Origin: an uncultured Paraprevotella sp. | GTDB lineage: Bacteria; Bacteroidota; Bacteroidia; Bacteroidales; Bacteroidaceae | DNA length: 64,000 nt | Direction of reading: 5' to 3' | NCBI GenBank assembly: GCA_900546665.1 | Contig: URDY01000011.1 | Coordinates: 21,536-85,535, forward strand | In this document: positions 18,676 to 27,026 of the stretch, one piece after another | Layout: each line of letters starts with the position of its first letter | Position numbering within the stretch: the first letter of the stretch is position 1 | Position numbers and translations under genes: made by a program | The notes under the pieces: generated by a model | Database searches by the model: none | What the model saw: only the letters and a program-made list of their open reading frames with translations | Told to the model about the DNA's origin: nothing

Positions 18676-20031
18676 ATGAAAACGATTTGTCTTTATTTTG
18701 AGATCCATCAGAATATCCATTTGAAGCGTTATCGTTTCTTTGATATTGGCACAGATCATTACTATTATGATGATTATGAAAATGAGCGTAGTATAACGGA
18801 AACTGCAGAAAGATCATATATACCATCTTTGCAGGCTTTAATACAGATGGCTCATGAGAATCCTGGCTTTTTTAAAGTGGCTATTTCCATGTCGGGTTGT
18901 GCGGTTGAGCAACTTGAAAATCATGCTCCGAATGTCATTGAACTGCTGCAGGAATTAAATGAAACAGGCTGTGTGGAATTCTTGGCTGAACCTTATTCAC
19001 ATGGTTTGTCATCATTGGCAAATGAAGAGTCTTTCAAAGAAGAAACACTTCGTATGTCACGTAAGATCAAAGAACTTTTTGGTCAGGAGCCTAAGGTATT
19101 CAGAAATTCATCCTTAATATATTCAGACGATATAGGTGGCGTAGTAGCCTCTATGGGATTTAAAGGTGTGCTTACAGAAGGAGCACGTCATATATTGGGA
19201 TGGAAGAGTCCTCATTATGTATATCATTGCGCTCAGAATCACGACTTGAAATTATTATTGCGTGACTATAAATTGTCTGATGATATATCTCTTCGTTTTA
19301 ACAATTCATCTTGGAGTGAGTATCCGTTGTTTGCTGATACTTATATGAATTGGATTGCATCTATGCCGGAAGAGGAGCAGGTGATTAATATTTTCATGGA
19401 ATTATGCGCACTTGGTATGTTCCAGCCTCTATCTTCTAATATATTGGAGTTCTTGAAAGCCTTGCCGGCTTGTGCACGTGAGCGAGGCATTTCTTTCTCT
19501 ACGCCATCAGAAGTAATAGCTAATTATCCTTCTGTTGATAGTTTGGAAGTGCCTTATCCGTTATCATGGGTTGATGAGGAACGTGATATCAGTTGTTGGT
19601 TAGGTAATGGTATGCAAAGGGAGGCTTTCAATAAGTTGTATAGTGTTGCAGATCGTGTAAGAATTTGTAATGACCGCCGTATCAAGCAGGATTGGGATTA
19701 TCTGCAGGCTAGCAATAACTTCCGCTTTATGACGACAAAGCCGAGTAGCTGGAATATGTATCGTGGTATTTATGATTCTCCTTACGATGCTTTTACCAAT
19801 TATATGAATATTCTCGGTGATTTTATCAATCGTGTGAATAATATGTATCCGAGTGATATTGACAATGAAGAATTAAATGCTTTGTTAACAACTATCAAGA
19901 ACCTTGGAGAAGAGTTAGAGGTGAAGGATAAAGAAATAGCACGTTTGAATACCAGATTGAAGAAATTGACTCCTTCCGAAGATCAACCTACATCAGAAAA
20001 GAAAACAACGCGTAAATCTAAAAAGCAATAA
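18676..20031 (+). CDS. GH57 alpha-amylase-like protein, predicted non-catalytic
   Basis: The 451-residue protein has the GH57 layout: HQN near residues 11-13, AEPYSHGL (about 104-111), FRNSSLIYSDDIG (about 142-154), RDYKLSDDISLRF (about 196-208) and a coiled C-terminal tail rich in E and K (about 390-451). In active GH57 amylases the third block reads FRNTEL with the nucleophilic Glu; here that position is Ser146. The block FMDYETFGEH carrying the acid/base Asp is FMELCALGMF here (Glu242). Both catalytic residues therefore seem absent. It lies last in the glycogen operon, followed by a terminator; a glucan-binding or regulatory role is inferred. Confidence 0.85.
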   Translation: MKTICLYFEIHQNIHLKRYRFFDIGTDHYYYDDYENERSITETAERSYIPSLQALIQMAHENPGFFKVAISMSGCAVEQLENHAPNVIELLQELNETGCVEFLAEPYSHGLSSLANEESFKEETLRMSRKIKELFGQEPKVFRNSSLIYSDDIGGVVASMGFKGVLTEGARHILGWKSPHYVYHCAQNHDLKLLLRDYKLSDDISLRFNNSSWSEYPLFADTYMNWIASMPEEEQVINIFMELCALGMFQPLSSNILEFLKALPACARERGISFSTPSEVIANYPSVDSLEVPYPLSWVDEERDISCWLGNGMQREAFNKLYSVADRVRICNDRRIKQDWDYLQASNNFRFMTTKPSSWNMYRGIYDSPYDAFTNYMNILGDFINRVNNMYPSDIDNEELNALLTTIKNLGEELEVKDKEIARLNTRLKKLTPSEDQPTSEKKTTRKSKKQ

Positions 20032-20078
20032 TTTTTATTATAAGTTTTAATTTCTAATTTAAGCATCTAAAGTTAATG

Positions 20079-20118
20079 CTCCGATTGGTTTATTAAGTAG
20101 TACCAGTCGGAGTTTTTT
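20079..20118 (+). terminator. Glycogen operon terminator
   Basis: CTCCGATTGG (20079-20088) pairs with CCAGTCGGAG (20103-20112) with one G-U pair, followed by TTTTTT. Confidence 0.88.
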
Positions 20119-20236
20119 CATATTGTTTTGCGTATCTTTTATGGATACTTTTTATGTTTTGCTGGTAGTAAAAGTCCTTATGAGATTGAGAAGTAATTCA
20201 GGTAAATTTGAATAAATGATAATATGCGGCGATAAT

Positions 20237-20282
20237 AAAAAACAGCAGGAAGATGATAAAAATCACCTTCCTGCTGTTTTTT
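20237..20282 (-). terminator. Terminator of the DUF4270 gene (possibly bidirectional)
   Basis: AAAAAACAGCAGGAAG (20237-20252) pairs perfectly with CTTCCTGCTGTTTTTT (20267-20282), 14 bases downstream of the minus-strand stop; T-runs exist on both strands. Confidence 0.88.
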
Positions 20283-20295
20283 AAGTTGTTTTTAT

Positions 20296-21708
20296 TTATT
20301 TCTTGTTGAATGAACTGTAGATCACTTGTAATTTGATTGGATTGTTTTTACCTCCAACCAGTCTGACACTATTGAGTCCCATATCGTTTGTAACGCTTAA
20401 AATATTGTTATTGTCGTCTGTCGTGACAGCTACGGGAATAACAACAACCTTATTCCAATTGGGGTATAAGAGGCTCCATTCTTCTGGAGTCAAGTGAGCT
20501 TCTGCAGCTTTTTCATTTCTTTCTTTTCTACAATAAGCAATCAGATTTCCTATATTGGAGAAAGTGTACGTATTGTATGATGAACTGAAAGAAGTTACAT
20601 ATGAAGTCTTGTTGTCTGGTAGTTCATTGTTTTCAAAGAAACTGTACATATTGTCTTTCCTTACCATCAGGAGAGCTTGTGGAATATCCAGGCTATTAGG
20701 ACTTGTTGCATTATATCTGGTTAATGAGATCTGAGTCTGACTGATACTGTCATTTGTATGCTCTGTATAGATCTCATCTATAGGCAAAGTGATCTCTGTA
20801 AAAATGCCTGCTGGCGTTTTTAGGTAGGTCCAATCTTTGTTTGATTCTGCTAATGCATGCATGTCATCTGTTTCGAAAGTAGTATTCTGAAGTACTTCCG
20901 GGGTTGCAGCAAAACGTGTCATACCTACGTATGTCGTATCCTGCGCTAAATCTTTATATCTGAAAAACAGATTGATCGTTCCGACATAAACATTAAGCAT
21001 GGTTTCATTTCCATCAGTAAGTTTAAAATAAAATCCGGGACAGACATGTCTGATGAAATTATAAGAATTCTTGAAGAAATTTTTATTTTCAAAGTATTTC
21101 TTCATGATGAATGTACCGTATTCCTTTGGCAGAACTATTCTGATATTAGGAGTGTAACTGTCGCTCTCAATAGTTTCATCATCAAGTGTAAAGTCTCTGG
21201 CTGTAAATACTTTTTGAGCTATAGGACTTTGTCTGTGTGGATTAATGAATGAAGTCAGATCTGCATTACTATAATATGAAGTATCTTCTCTGATAACATT
21301 AGCTGTATCGAGTTCATATACTTCAAGTTTCATGGGGTTGTTCTCATCTCCATAAAAACTTTTGTAGAAAAGCCTTATTTCAATAGAATCCGCTTCAATT
21401 TCACCTTGATCGTTTTTATAAAGAAGATCATAATCAGGAAACTCGTAATTTTCCAGCGTATTGAATTGAGCCAGAAATTCGGCCTTAATTTGAGTGTTGG
21501 TTTCCGGATCGGTAACTCTACCCAAATAACAAGTTGTAGTCCGGCTTAGAACAGAATCTACTGCAATTGAGCGTGTTTGTGCTTCAAAGACAGATGATGT
21601 AGACTCAATGTTGTCTTCATCTGTATATATACCAATTGATTCTGTATTATCATCACAGGCACACAAACATAAAGCCAGTAAAGAACTTCCTAATAATATT
21701 TTTTTCAT
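20296..21708 (-). CDS. DUF4270 lipoprotein
   Basis: The 470-residue product starts at MKKILLGSSLLALCLCACDDN, a lipoprotein signal with the acylated Cys near residue 19. An in-frame upstream ATG at 21879 would extend it 57 residues into the neighbouring gene and hide the signal peptide, so I reject it. The mature part matches DUF4270, a Bacteroidetes-restricted family of envelope lipoproteins with beta-rich, strand-repeat architecture. It is co-directional with the GT5-N-domain gene 25 bases upstream and ends in a strong terminator. Biochemical role unknown. Confidence 0.82.
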   Translation of the reverse strand: MKKILLGSSLLALCLCACDDNTESIGIYTDEDNIESTSSVFEAQTRSIAVDSVLSRTTTCYLGRVTDPETNTQIKAEFLAQFNTLENYEFPDYDLLYKNDQGEIEADSIEIRLFYKSFYGDENNPMKLEVYELDTANVIREDTSYYSNADLTSFINPHRQSPIAQKVFTARDFTLDDETIESDSYTPNIRIVLPKEYGTFIMKKYFENKNFFKNSYNFIRHVCPGFYFKLTDGNETMLNVYVGTINLFFRYKDLAQDTTYVGMTRFAATPEVLQNTTFETDDMHALAESNKDWTYLKTPAGIFTEITLPIDEIYTEHTNDSISQTQISLTRYNATSPNSLDIPQALLMVRKDNMYSFFENNELPDNKTSYVTSFSSSYNTYTFSNIGNLIAYCRKERNEKAAEAHLTPEEWSLLYPNWNKVVVIPVAVTTDDNNNILSVTNDMGLNSVRLVGGKNNPIKLQVIYSSFNKK

Positions 21709-21733
21709 TTTTTTTGTTAATGTGCTAATGTTA

Positions 21734-22555
21734 TTATTCCTCTTTACCGGCGCTCCATGCTTTATCGAAAAAGTCAATGTAAGCATCCGCATCAATGCCT
21801 TCTGCGGCATCGAGAACTGGAATATTTTTTTCTGTAGCGTATGTTTTAAGATTTTTGTTGGCTGTTGGGCTGGATACAATAAATCCGTCAGAGAAATCTA
21901 TTGCCAGTTTATGCAGTTCCTCGAATGTACATTCCGGACTAAAATTTTTCAGAACATCACTTTTTGCCGTTTTGAACTCAAGACATTTGCCGAAATTTTC
22001 ACCCATTGGATGCTGAAGTTCGTCACCAAAAACAGAATAGATAACCTTGCTGTCTCTGAATGAAGGTTCTTCACTATAAGCTGTTTTTATATATAAAGGA
22101 ACAAGAGCTGACATCCAACCTTGACAGTGAATAACGTCTGGTACCCACCGGAGCTTTTTGACGGTTTCCAATACACCCCTTGCATAAAAAATAGCTCTTT
22201 CACCATTGTCGGTATATTCTTCTCCGTTTTCATCAGTGGCCATCATTCGTTTGGTGAAATAATCATCATTGTCGATGAAATATACCTGCATGCGGGCAGA
22301 AGGAATGGAGGCCACCTTTATAATAAGTGGATGATCCGTATCATCGATAATCAGATTCATTCCCGACAGACGGATTACTTCATGAAGTTGGTTTCTCCGT
22401 TCGTTGATATGGCCCCATTTGGGCATAAATGTTCTGATTTCACGTCCTTTTTCTTGTATGGCTTGTGGTAGTTTCCGGCCCAATGACGCAATTTCTGAAT
22501 CCTCTACGTACGGGGTCATTTCTTGGGTAATGAATAAAATTTTATTTGCCTTCAT
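21734..22555 (-). CDS. Stand-alone glycogen/starch synthase N-terminal (GT5-like) domain
   Basis: The 273-residue protein resembles only the N-terminal Rossmann half of GT5 glycogen synthase (ILFITQEMTPYV at the start; VIHCQGWMSALVPLYIKT near residues 138-155). Full-length GT5 enzymes are about 470-530 residues and also need the C-terminal half. The KTGGL substrate loop expected after TPYV reads VEDSEIASLG here, so ADP-glucose acceptor chemistry is unlikely. It is an intact, conserved-looking gene with its own promoter rather than a recent truncation. Function unknown; a glucan- or sugar-nucleotide-binding regulator is possible. Confidence 0.75.
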   Translation of the reverse strand: MKANKILFITQEMTPYVEDSEIASLGRKLPQAIQEKGREIRTFMPKWGHINERRNQLHEVIRLSGMNLIIDDTDHPLIIKVASIPSARMQVYFIDNDDYFTKRMMATDENGEEYTDNGERAIFYARGVLETVKKLRWVPDVIHCQGWMSALVPLYIKTAYSEEPSFRDSKVIYSVFGDELQHPMGENFGKCLEFKTAKSDVLKNFSPECTFEELHKLAIDFSDGFIVSSPTANKNLKTYATEKNIPVLDAAEGIDADAYIDFFDKAWSAGKEE

Positions 22556-22580
22556 TTGTTCTATTTTCGTTTTGCATAGG

Positions 22581-22588
22581 CAAATATA
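22581..22588 (-). promoter_or_regulatory. Promoter -7 element of the GT5-like/DUF4270 operon
   Basis: The minus strand reads TATATTTG (TAnnTTTG) 25 bases before the ATG. The intergenic region (22556-22742) is shared with divergent panC. Confidence 0.55.
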
Positions 22589-22742
22589 CGAAAAAAACTT
22601 GGTTTAATTGTATTTTCAACCATTTTGAATGGCTCTTTTACATTAATTTCACTTATTTTTCTCCTAATGTCTTTGTTATGTGGTATTTTATGTGTTATTT
22701 TGCAAAGTTTTTTAGGAATTTGGACTTTAATATTTACTGTAA

Positions 22743-23594
22743 ATGGAATTAGTTCAGACTATTGATGCATTGAAAAATGCGTTGTATGCAGTTCGTAAAG
22801 ACGGAAAAAAGGTTGGACTTGTACCTACCATGGGAGCTTTGCATAATGGACATGCCTCTTTGGTGCGACGTTGTGTAGAGGAAAATGATGTGACAGTCGT
22901 CAGCGTTTTTCTGAATCCTACTCAGTTTAATGACAAGACTGATTTGGAGAAGTATCCCCGTACGTTGGAAGCGGATTGTGCTTTATTGGAATCTTTGGGT
23001 GTAACTTATGTGTTTGCTCCGTCTGTGGAGGAAATGTATCCGGAACCCGACAATCGTCAGTTTAGTTATCCTCCTATAGATACAGTGATGGAAGGGGCTT
23101 TTCGTCCAGGTCATTTTAATGGTGTATGCCAAATTGTAAGTAAACTATTTGCTATAGTAGATCCTGACCGTGCTTATTTCGGGGAAAAGGATTTCCAACA
23201 GATAGCTGTGATTCGCGCAATGGTAAAGGATTTGAAATTCAGAGTTGAAATAGTACCTTGTCCTGTAGTGCGTGAGGAAAGCGGTTTGGCTATGAGCAGT
23301 CGTAATACGCTCCTTTCAGAGAATGAGCGTCAGATTGCAGCCAATATCTCAAAGATATTGTTCAAAAGTAAGAATTTTGCAACGAATCATACGTTGGAGG
23401 AAACTCGTAAATATGTAATTGACTCTATTAATGCCATAGTAGGATTAGAGGTACAATATTATGAAATAGTGGACGGCCTGACTTTGCAGTCCGTTCAAAA
23501 ATGGTCTGATTCAGATTATATTGTGGGTTGTATTACTGTATACTGCGGTGATCAGCCTATCCGTTTGATAGATCATATCAAGTATAAAGGATAA
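22743..23594 (+). CDS. panC: Pantothenate synthetase
   Basis: Full-length 283-residue enzyme condensing pantoate and beta-alanine with ATP. Diagnostic motifs are present: [15 protein letters not shown] (about 28-42) with the HxGH-type ATP site, FLNPTQFN (about 59-66), [17 protein letters not shown] (about 120-136), YFGEKDFQQ (about 147-155) and MSSRN (about 187-191). It is followed 34 bases later by panD, which supplies beta-alanine, forming a two-gene vitamin B5 operon. Confidence 0.97.
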   Translation: MELVQTIDALKNALYAVRKDGKKVGLVPTMGALHNGHASLVRRCVEENDVTVVSVFLNPTQFNDKTDLEKYPRTLEADCALLESLGVTYVFAPSVEEMYPEPDNRQFSYPPIDTVMEGAFRPGHFNGVCQIVSKLFAIVDPDRAYFGEKDFQQIAVIRAMVKDLKFRVEIVPCPVVREESGLAMSSRNTLLSENERQIAANISKILFKSKNFATNHTLEETRKYVIDSINAIVGLEVQYYEIVDGLTLQSVQKWSDSDYIVGCITVYCGDQPIRLIDHIKYKG

Positions 23595-23628
23595 CATCTT
23601 CAATATCATTAATAAAAAAATAAACGTT

Positions 23629-23982
23629 ATGATGATTCAAGTGTTGAAATCAAAGTTGCATTGCGTACGTGTGACAGAGGCTAATCTGAATTACATGGGC
23701 AGCATTACCATTGATGAAGACCTTATGGACGCTGCTAATATGATAGCAGGTGAAAAAGTACAAATCGTAAACAACAATAATGGAGAACGCTTCGAAACAT
23801 ATATTATTAAAGGAGAGCGAGGTTCAGGGTGTATCTGTCTTAATGGTGCAGCTGCCAGAAAAGTGCAAGTAGGTGACATCTGTATCATCATTTCGTATGC
23901 TATGATGGATTTTGAAGAAGCGAAGAGTTTTCAGCCAACAGTCGTTTTTCCAGATACGGAAACGAATAAGGTTGTCAAATAA
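23629..23982 (+). CDS. panD: Aspartate 1-decarboxylase (pyruvoyl-dependent)
   Basis: The 117-residue proenzyme self-cleaves between Gly24 and Ser25 (in YMGSITID) to form the pyruvoyl cofactor, then makes beta-alanine from aspartate. Choosing ATG 23629 puts the processing Ser at position 25, exactly as in E. coli, which supports this start over the ATG at 23632. The [21 protein letters not shown] stretch (Tyr58 and Asn72-Gly-Ala equivalents) is intact. Confidence 0.97.
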   Translation: MMIQVLKSKLHCVRVTEANLNYMGSITIDEDLMDAANMIAGEKVQIVNNNNGERFETYIIKGERGSGCICLNGAAARKVQVGDICIIISYAMMDFEEAKSFQPTVVFPDTETNKVVK

Positions 23983-24011
23983 TAGTGATTGAATTATTTA
24001 TAATTATAATG

Positions 24012-24049
24012 AAGATCCCTTTATGTCTAAGATATAGAGGGATCTTTTA
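24012..24049 (+). terminator. panCD terminator
   Basis: AAGATCCCT (24012-24020) pairs with AGGGATCTT (24038-24046), followed by a short T-run. Confidence 0.8.
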
Positions 24050-24107
24050 TAATATGTTGATCATATTGATATGATCAATTGAAATAAACGATTGTCTTTG
24101 ATCCTTT

Positions 24108-24142
24108 TAAAAAAGGAAGAGAAATGTTCATATTCTCTTCCT
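24108..24142 (-). terminator. Terminator of the mce-mmdA-BCCP operon
   Basis: On the minus strand the stem AGGAAGAGAA/TTCTCTTCCT (24133-24142 with 24114-24123) precedes TTTTTT, 36 bases after the BCCP stop. Confidence 0.82.
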
Positions 24143-24178
24143 GTCATAGATCTTGATATCGTGTATGATTCTGTTATT

Positions 24179-24580
24179 TTATTCAAAAATGATAAGATCG
24201 GTTCCTTCCATTACTGATTCCCCTGGTGTGACGCAGATTTTTTCAATCTTACCGGCACGATCGGATGTGATGTTGTTTTCCATTTTCATGGCATCGAGTA
24301 TTGCAACCGTATCGCCACGCTTGATTTCGTCGCCCACTTTGACTGTTACGTCAAGTATAACTCCAGGAAGAGGCGCTTTTACGCTGTATTTCTTAGGAGT
24401 AACAGGTGCTGGAACACCAGCAGGCTTTACTACTACAGGATGTAAGGTCGGTTTTTTTTCTTCCGGCAATTTGACACTGTAGGTGATACCATTGACTATC
24501 ACGGTTGCTACATTGTTTTCTATACCTTCAACGGTTACTTCATAGTCATTGCCGTTAATATTATATTTATATTCTTTCAT
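24179..24580 (-). CDS. Biotin carboxyl carrier protein of methylmalonyl-CoA decarboxylase / acyl-CoA carboxylase
   Basis: The 133-residue protein ends in a biotinyl domain with the biotinylation motif AMKM (Lys near residue 99) in the canonical DAMKMENNI hairpin. A Pro/Ala/Val linker (about 45-62) joins it to an N-terminal ~40-residue domain that tethers it to partner subunits, as in the gamma/BCCP subunits of sodium-pumping decarboxylases. It carries carboxyl groups between active sites. It is the last gene of the operon; the integral-membrane beta subunit that often follows in this order is absent because a terminator comes next. Confidence 0.92.
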   Translation of the reverse strand: MKEYKYNINGNDYEVTVEGIENNVATVIVNGITYSVKLPEEKKPTLHPVVVKPAGVPAPVTPKKYSVKAPLPGVILDVTVKVGDEIKRGDTVAILDAMKMENNITSDRAGKIEKICVTPGESVMEGTDLIIFE

Positions 24581-24594
24581 GAATGATTGTTTGT

Positions 24595-24771
24595 TTAAAA
24601 TTTAACTTCCGGTGTCTGGCGTTGTGTACGTAATTTGGAATTCCATTCCGTAGGTTCTGTTTCTACTGTTAGTTTACCGCTTTCTATGACATGGGTGTTA
24701 TATCCCTGATATTCATAGATAGCCAGAGTCAGTGCAGCCAGTACTTCACCATTGATTTTATTATTTTCCAT
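24595..24771 (-). CDS. Small 58-aa protein, possibly a membrane-free OadG/GcdD-like subunit
   Basis: This short gene lies between mmdA (20-base gap) and the BCCP gene (14-base gap). It encodes MENNKINGEVLAALTLAIY, then YQGYNTHVIESGKLTVE, and a basic Trp-containing tail EWNSKLRTQRQ. Position in the operon, the alanine/leucine helix and the W...R.R tail recall the cytoplasmic end of OadG/GcdD delta subunits, which stabilise decarboxylase complexes. Unlike those, no transmembrane helix is present. The tight spacing argues it is translated. The family assignment is inference. Confidence 0.68.
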   Translation of the reverse strand: MENNKINGEVLAALTLAIYEYQGYNTHVIESGKLTVETEPTEWNSKLRTQRQTPEVKF

Positions 24772-24791
24772 AATGCAATCGTAATATGGGT

Positions 24792-26345
24792 TTATAATGG
24801 GATATTACCATGTTTCTTAGCCGGATTAGCCAGTGACTTGGTTCTGAGTTGTGCTAGAGCGCGTATGATACGGAAACGCGTATTGCGAGGTTCTATGACA
24901 TCATCAATGTAGCCATATTTGGCTGCTTGATAAGGATTGGTAAATAGTTTGTTATATTCCGCTTCTTTTTCGGCCAGGAAGCTTTTGGGATCTTCTGCAG
25001 TTTTGGCATCTTTGGCATAGAGTACGGCTACAGCTCCTTCTGCTCCCATTACGGCGATTTCAGCCGAAGGCCATGCGTAATTAAGATCTCCTCTCAGTTG
25101 TTTGCAACTCATGACAATATGTGATCCGCCATAACTTTTTCGTAAGGTAACAGTCACTTTGGGGACAGTAGCCTCGCCATAGGCATACAATAATTTGGCA
25201 CCATGTAAAATGACTGCATTGTATTCCTGTCCCGTTCCGGGTAAGAAGCCTGGTACGTCAACCAGAGTAACCAATGGAATATTAAATGCATCACAGAATC
25301 TAACGAAACGTGCACCTTTTCTGCTGGCATTACAATCCAGTACGCCGGCATAGCAATTCGGTTGGTTGGCAACAATACCTACGCTTTGGCCATTGAAACG
25401 TGCGAAACCGATGATGATATTACGGGCATAGTCTTTTTGAATCTCGAAAAATTCTCCATTATCAACAATAGATCCGATTACCTGGTACATGTCGTAGGCC
25501 TTGTTCGGATTATCCGGAATGATTTCATTCAAGCTGTCTTCCATGCGGTCGATAGGATCAGTACACTCTTTACGGGGAGCTTCTTCCATATTATTTTGAG
25601 GAATATAGCTAAGTAGAGTACGAATTGTTGCAAGTCCTTCTTCTTCTGTCTGTGCTGTGAAATGGGTAACACCTGATTTGGTTGAGTGAACACTTGCACC
25701 ACCTAGATCTTCCTGTGAGACATCTTCCCCGGTGACTGTCTTTACGACTTTCGGGCCGGTAAGGAACATGTAAGAAGTACCTTCCATCATCAGTGTAAAA
25801 TCGGTGAGAGCGGGAGAGTAAACGGCTCCTCCAGCGCAAGGACCAAATATTCCTGAAATTTGTGGAACGACACCAGATGCCATGATATTACGTTGGAATA
25901 TTTCTGCGAATCCTCCAAGTGCATTGATACCTTCCTGGATACGTGCGCCGCCGGAGTCGTTTAATCCAATACAAGGTGCTCCCATTTTCATGGCCTGATC
26001 CATAACTTTGCAAATCTTTTCTGCCATGGTTTCAGATAAAGAACCACCATTTACGGTAAAATCTTGTGCAAAAACGTAAACAAGTCGTCCGTCAATGGTT
26101 CCACTTCCTGTTACTACACCATCGCCAAGATATTGCTTTTTTTCCATGCCGAAGTTAGTACAACGGTGTAACTTGAACATATCCATTTCTTCAAAGCTTC
26201 CCGGATCGAGAAGCATATCAATACGTTCTCTGGCTGTATATTTGCCTTTGGCATGTTGTTTTTCAATTGCTTTTTCGCCTCCGCCTATGCGGGCTTTGGC
26301 ACGAAGCTCAACTAATTCTTTAATTTTTTCAGTTTGGACACTCAT
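24792..26345 (-). CDS. mmdA: Methylmalonyl-CoA decarboxylase alpha / propionyl-CoA carboxylase beta (carboxyltransferase)
   Basis: The 517-residue biotin-dependent carboxyltransferase has the two crotonase-like halves of the PccB/MmdA family: [21 protein letters not shown] at the start, [10 protein letters not shown] (about 128-137), [13 protein letters not shown] in the first oxyanion site, and [13 protein letters not shown] plus [12 protein letters not shown] in the second. It transfers a carboxyl group between methylmalonyl-CoA/propionyl-CoA and biotin. Operon with mce and BCCP places it in the succinate-propionate pathway. Whether it runs as a decarboxylase or a carboxylase depends on the missing partner subunit. 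Confidence 0.93.
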   Translation of the reverse strand: MSVQTEKIKELVELRAKARIGGGEKAIEKQHAKGKYTARERIDMLLDPGSFEEMDMFKLHRCTNFGMEKKQYLGDGVVTGSGTIDGRLVYVFAQDFTVNGGSLSETMAEKICKVMDQAMKMGAPCIGLNDSGGARIQEGINALGGFAEIFQRNIMASGVVPQISGIFGPCAGGAVYSPALTDFTLMMEGTSYMFLTGPKVVKTVTGEDVSQEDLGGASVHSTKSGVTHFTAQTEEEGLATIRTLLSYIPQNNMEEAPRKECTDPIDRMEDSLNEIIPDNPNKAYDMYQVIGSIVDNGEFFEIQKDYARNIIIGFARFNGQSVGIVANQPNCYAGVLDCNASRKGARFVRFCDAFNIPLVTLVDVPGFLPGTGQEYNAVILHGAKLLYAYGEATVPKVTVTLRKSYGGSHIVMSCKQLRGDLNYAWPSAEIAVMGAEGAVAVLYAKDAKTAEDPKSFLAEKEAEYNKLFTNPYQAAKYGYIDDVIEPRNTRFRIIRALAQLRTKSLANPAKKHGNIPL

Positions 26346-26397
26346 AGTTTATCAATTTTTCATGTTTGGTGGGACTTGTCATGAAACAACAAACCAG

Positions 26398-26436
26398 CGG
26401 AATGCTTCTTTAAAGAAGCTGTCCCGCCGGAAATGA
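26398..26436 (-). other. Intercistronic hairpin between mce and mmdA
   Basis: A perfect 16-base palindrome, GCTTCTTTAAAGAAGC (26404-26419), is embedded in flanking GC-rich arms that pair imperfectly. No T-run follows, so it is more likely an mRNA processing or stability element than a terminator. Confidence 0.4.
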
Positions 26437-26500
26437 TGTTATTGGGGTGAGTCCCATATAAATTGCAAGATAGATGTGATGATGGATCACTTTATCCTGA

Positions 26501-26905
26501 TTAATGTTCACAAAGTTCTGTCAGAATGCCACATGTAGATTTGGGGTGGAGGAATGCAATTTGAAGTTTTTCGGCTCCAAGACGAGGGGCTTTATCAATA
26601 AGGCGAATACCTTTTTCATCACATTCTGCCAATGCGTTGGCAACACCATCTTCAATGCAAAATGCGACATGATGCACACCGCGTCCTCCTTTTTCCAAGA
26701 ATTTGGCAATTGGACTGTCTGGACTTGTGGGTTCTAACAGTTCAAGTTTAACTTCACCTACTTTAAGAAAAGCAGTTTTTACTTTCTGATCTGCTACCTC
26801 TTCTATGTTGTAACATTTCAGTCCTAATACATTTTCAAAGTAGGGTAATGCTTGTTCAATGCTTTCAACGGCTATACCCAAATGTTCAATATGTGAAATT
26901 TTCAT
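26501..26905 (-). CDS. mce: Methylmalonyl-CoA epimerase
   Basis: 134-residue vicinal-oxygen-chelate (glyoxalase-fold) protein. It has the metal ligands expected: His in IEHLGIAVESIE (about residue 8), the HHVAFCIED strand (about 77-85) and the terminal Glu in LTELCEH. It interconverts (R)- and (S)-methylmalonyl-CoA, linking the mutase to the decarboxylase/carboxylase encoded downstream in the same operon. Full length for the family. Confidence 0.95.
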   Translation of the reverse strand: MKISHIEHLGIAVESIEQALPYFENVLGLKCYNIEEVADQKVKTAFLKVGEVKLELLEPTSPDSPIAKFLEKGGRGVHHVAFCIEDGVANALAECDEKGIRLIDKAPRLGAEKLQIAFLHPKSTCGILTELCEH

Positions 26906-26956
26906 GATGTGATTGATTTTGGTTGTTTATATGCTGCAGGTCTTTCTGCAACATGA

Positions 26957-26964
26957 CAAATATA
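26957..26964 (-). promoter_or_regulatory. Promoter -7 element of the mce operon
   Basis: The minus strand reads TATATTTG (TAnnTTTG), about 50 bases upstream of mce. Confidence 0.5.
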
Positions 26965-27026
26965 CACAGTTTATGTTTAATTAGGAAATAATCTTCTGTT
27001 TTTTTAGATTTTATAAGATTGCTCGT

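Noticed and set aside
21709-21879. 57-residue N-terminal extension of the DUF4270 gene
   Set aside because: It overlaps the upstream GT5-like gene and places the lipoprotein signal internally; ATG 21708 starts exactly at the signal peptide.
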